A stretch of 64,000 nucleotides of DNA from Parvivirga hydrogeniphila (GTDB lineage Bacteria > Actinomycetota > Coriobacteriia > Anaerosomatales > Anaerosomataceae), in NCBI RefSeq assembly GCF_023371205.1, contig NZ_JAMCCO010000001.1, forward strand, positions 616,662 to 680,661, read 5' to 3'. The position numbers were made by a program, and so were the translations under genes. The notes below the pieces were generated by a model that was given only the letters and a program-made list of their open reading frames with translations, had not been told where the DNA came from and ran no database searches. Below are positions 63,583-64,000 of the stretch, one piece after another (positions within the stretch are counted from its first letter, which is position 1; each line of letters begins with the position of its first letter).

Positions 63583-64000
63583 ATGTCAGAAGAAGCGCAC
63601 TCGCTTGCGGTGCTCATCGACTTCGAGAACCTCGCGCTCGGATTCGAGCGCAGCGGGCAAGGAGGTCGCGGGAAGGGCGCGCCGGGCACGTTCGACATCA
63701 AGGCCGTGCTCGAGCGGCTCGTCGAGAAGGGCAAGCTCATCGTCAAGCGCGCGTACGCGGACTGGGGGCGGTTCGCGCAGTACCGCGAGGTCATGCACGA
63801 CGCCGGGATCCAGATGATGGAGATCCCGGAGCGGGGCATGACCGGCAAGAACTACGCCGACATCCAGCTCGCCGTCGACGCGCTCGACTTGTGCTACTCG
63901 AAGGAGCACATCGACACCTTCGTGATCGTCTCGGGCGACAGCGACTTCACGCCGCTCGTGAGCAAACTCAAGGAGAACGGCAAGGCCGTCATCGGTCTGG
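63583..64000 (+). CDS. NYN-domain (LabA/DUF88-like) protein, N-terminal part
   Basis: Truncated by the window edge; 139 residues are visible. AVLIDFENLAL carries the first catalytic aspartate, ADWGRFAQYREVM is typical, and VIVSGDSDFTPLV the later aspartates of the PIN-like NYN nuclease fold. Likely an RNA-processing or nucleic-acid-binding protein, often with C-terminal OST-HTH/LOTUS domains that would lie beyond the window. AAGGAAGG precedes ATG 63583. Confidence 0.92.
   Translation, partial: MSEEAHSLAVLIDFENLALGFERSGQGGRGKGAPGTFDIKAVLERLVEKGKLIVKRAYADWGRFAQYREVMHDAGIQMMEIPERGMTGKNYADIQLAVDALDLCYSKEHIDTFVIVSGDSDFTPLVSKLKENGKAVIGL

Overview
The window is uniformly GC-rich, densely coded bacterial chromosome with short intergenic gaps. 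Start codons are mixed ATG/GTG, and many junctions are translationally coupled (ATGA, GTGA or TGATG). Several features point to an anaerobic actinobacterial lineage such as Coriobacteriia or a relative: a DUF2469 protein, cell-wall-binding repeat-2 repeats, a GatCAB operon, a MetH without its reactivation domain paired with a MetF/MetV-type reductase, a methanogen-like homocysteine route, DegV pairs, and Mbh/Mrp-type antiporter genes. This placement is inferred from gene content only. I saw no rRNA or tRNA gene, CRISPR array, insertion sequence or prophage.

Layout. 1-1236: end of a phosphate ABC transporter (pstA, pstB). 1463-8839: aldo/keto reductase, MFS exporter, a glutamate-synthase-like protein divergent from glnA, a small Cys-rich protein and thrC. 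8929-14934: archaeal-type phosphoglycerate mutase, a stand-alone LigD phosphoesterase domain, a SHOCT membrane protein, an EamA exporter, a Nudix hydrolase and a secreted CWB2 protein. 14944-21212: a promoter, a T-box leader with an ATG (Met) specifier, and a six-gene operon (DUF39 homocysteine protein, NIL-ferredoxin, small membrane protein, metH, metV, metF). It should carry sulfur and one-carbon units into methionine. 21406-28474: TorD-like chaperone, MoaE-like protein, PAS-GGDEF protein, lpdA-lipA, a ferritin-like-GGDEF fusion and UPF0280. 28518-36173: DUF2469, ligA, a ferredoxin-CPBP membrane protein, a shortened B12-binding protein, and gatC-gatA-gatB.

36256-37402 is a regulatory hotspot: a promoter-driven candidate structured RNA, then an XRE regulator and a zinc-ribbon-like protein diverging from a perfect palindrome, and another inverted repeat ahead of the next operon. 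37516-47901 is one long operon. It begins with a degenerate GGDEF protein that keeps its c-di-GMP I-site and continues with an Mrp/Mbh-like cation/proton antiporter (E, F, G, DUF4040, MbhE-B fusion, C and four large NuoL/M/N-like subunits). The last subunit has a roughly 300-residue C-terminal insertion. No hydrogenase or complex I catalytic subunit is present.

47906-64000: MFS transporter, ABC-2 exporter pair, pncB-pncA-flavoprotein (NAD salvage), an unknown gene, B12-radical-SAM protein, membrane-anchored phosphodiesterase, tandem DegV proteins, a cyclic-2,3-diphosphoglycerate-synthetase-like P-loop protein coupled to carbamate kinase, a methyltransferase, a small secreted protein behind 11-bp direct repeats, and the start of a NYN-domain protein.

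The strongest leads are the Met T-box/homocysteine operon, the c-di-GMP-receptor-like protein heading the antiporter operon, the ferritin-like-GGDEF and ferredoxin-CPBP fusions, the truncated B12 domain, and the candidate RNA at 36291-36464.
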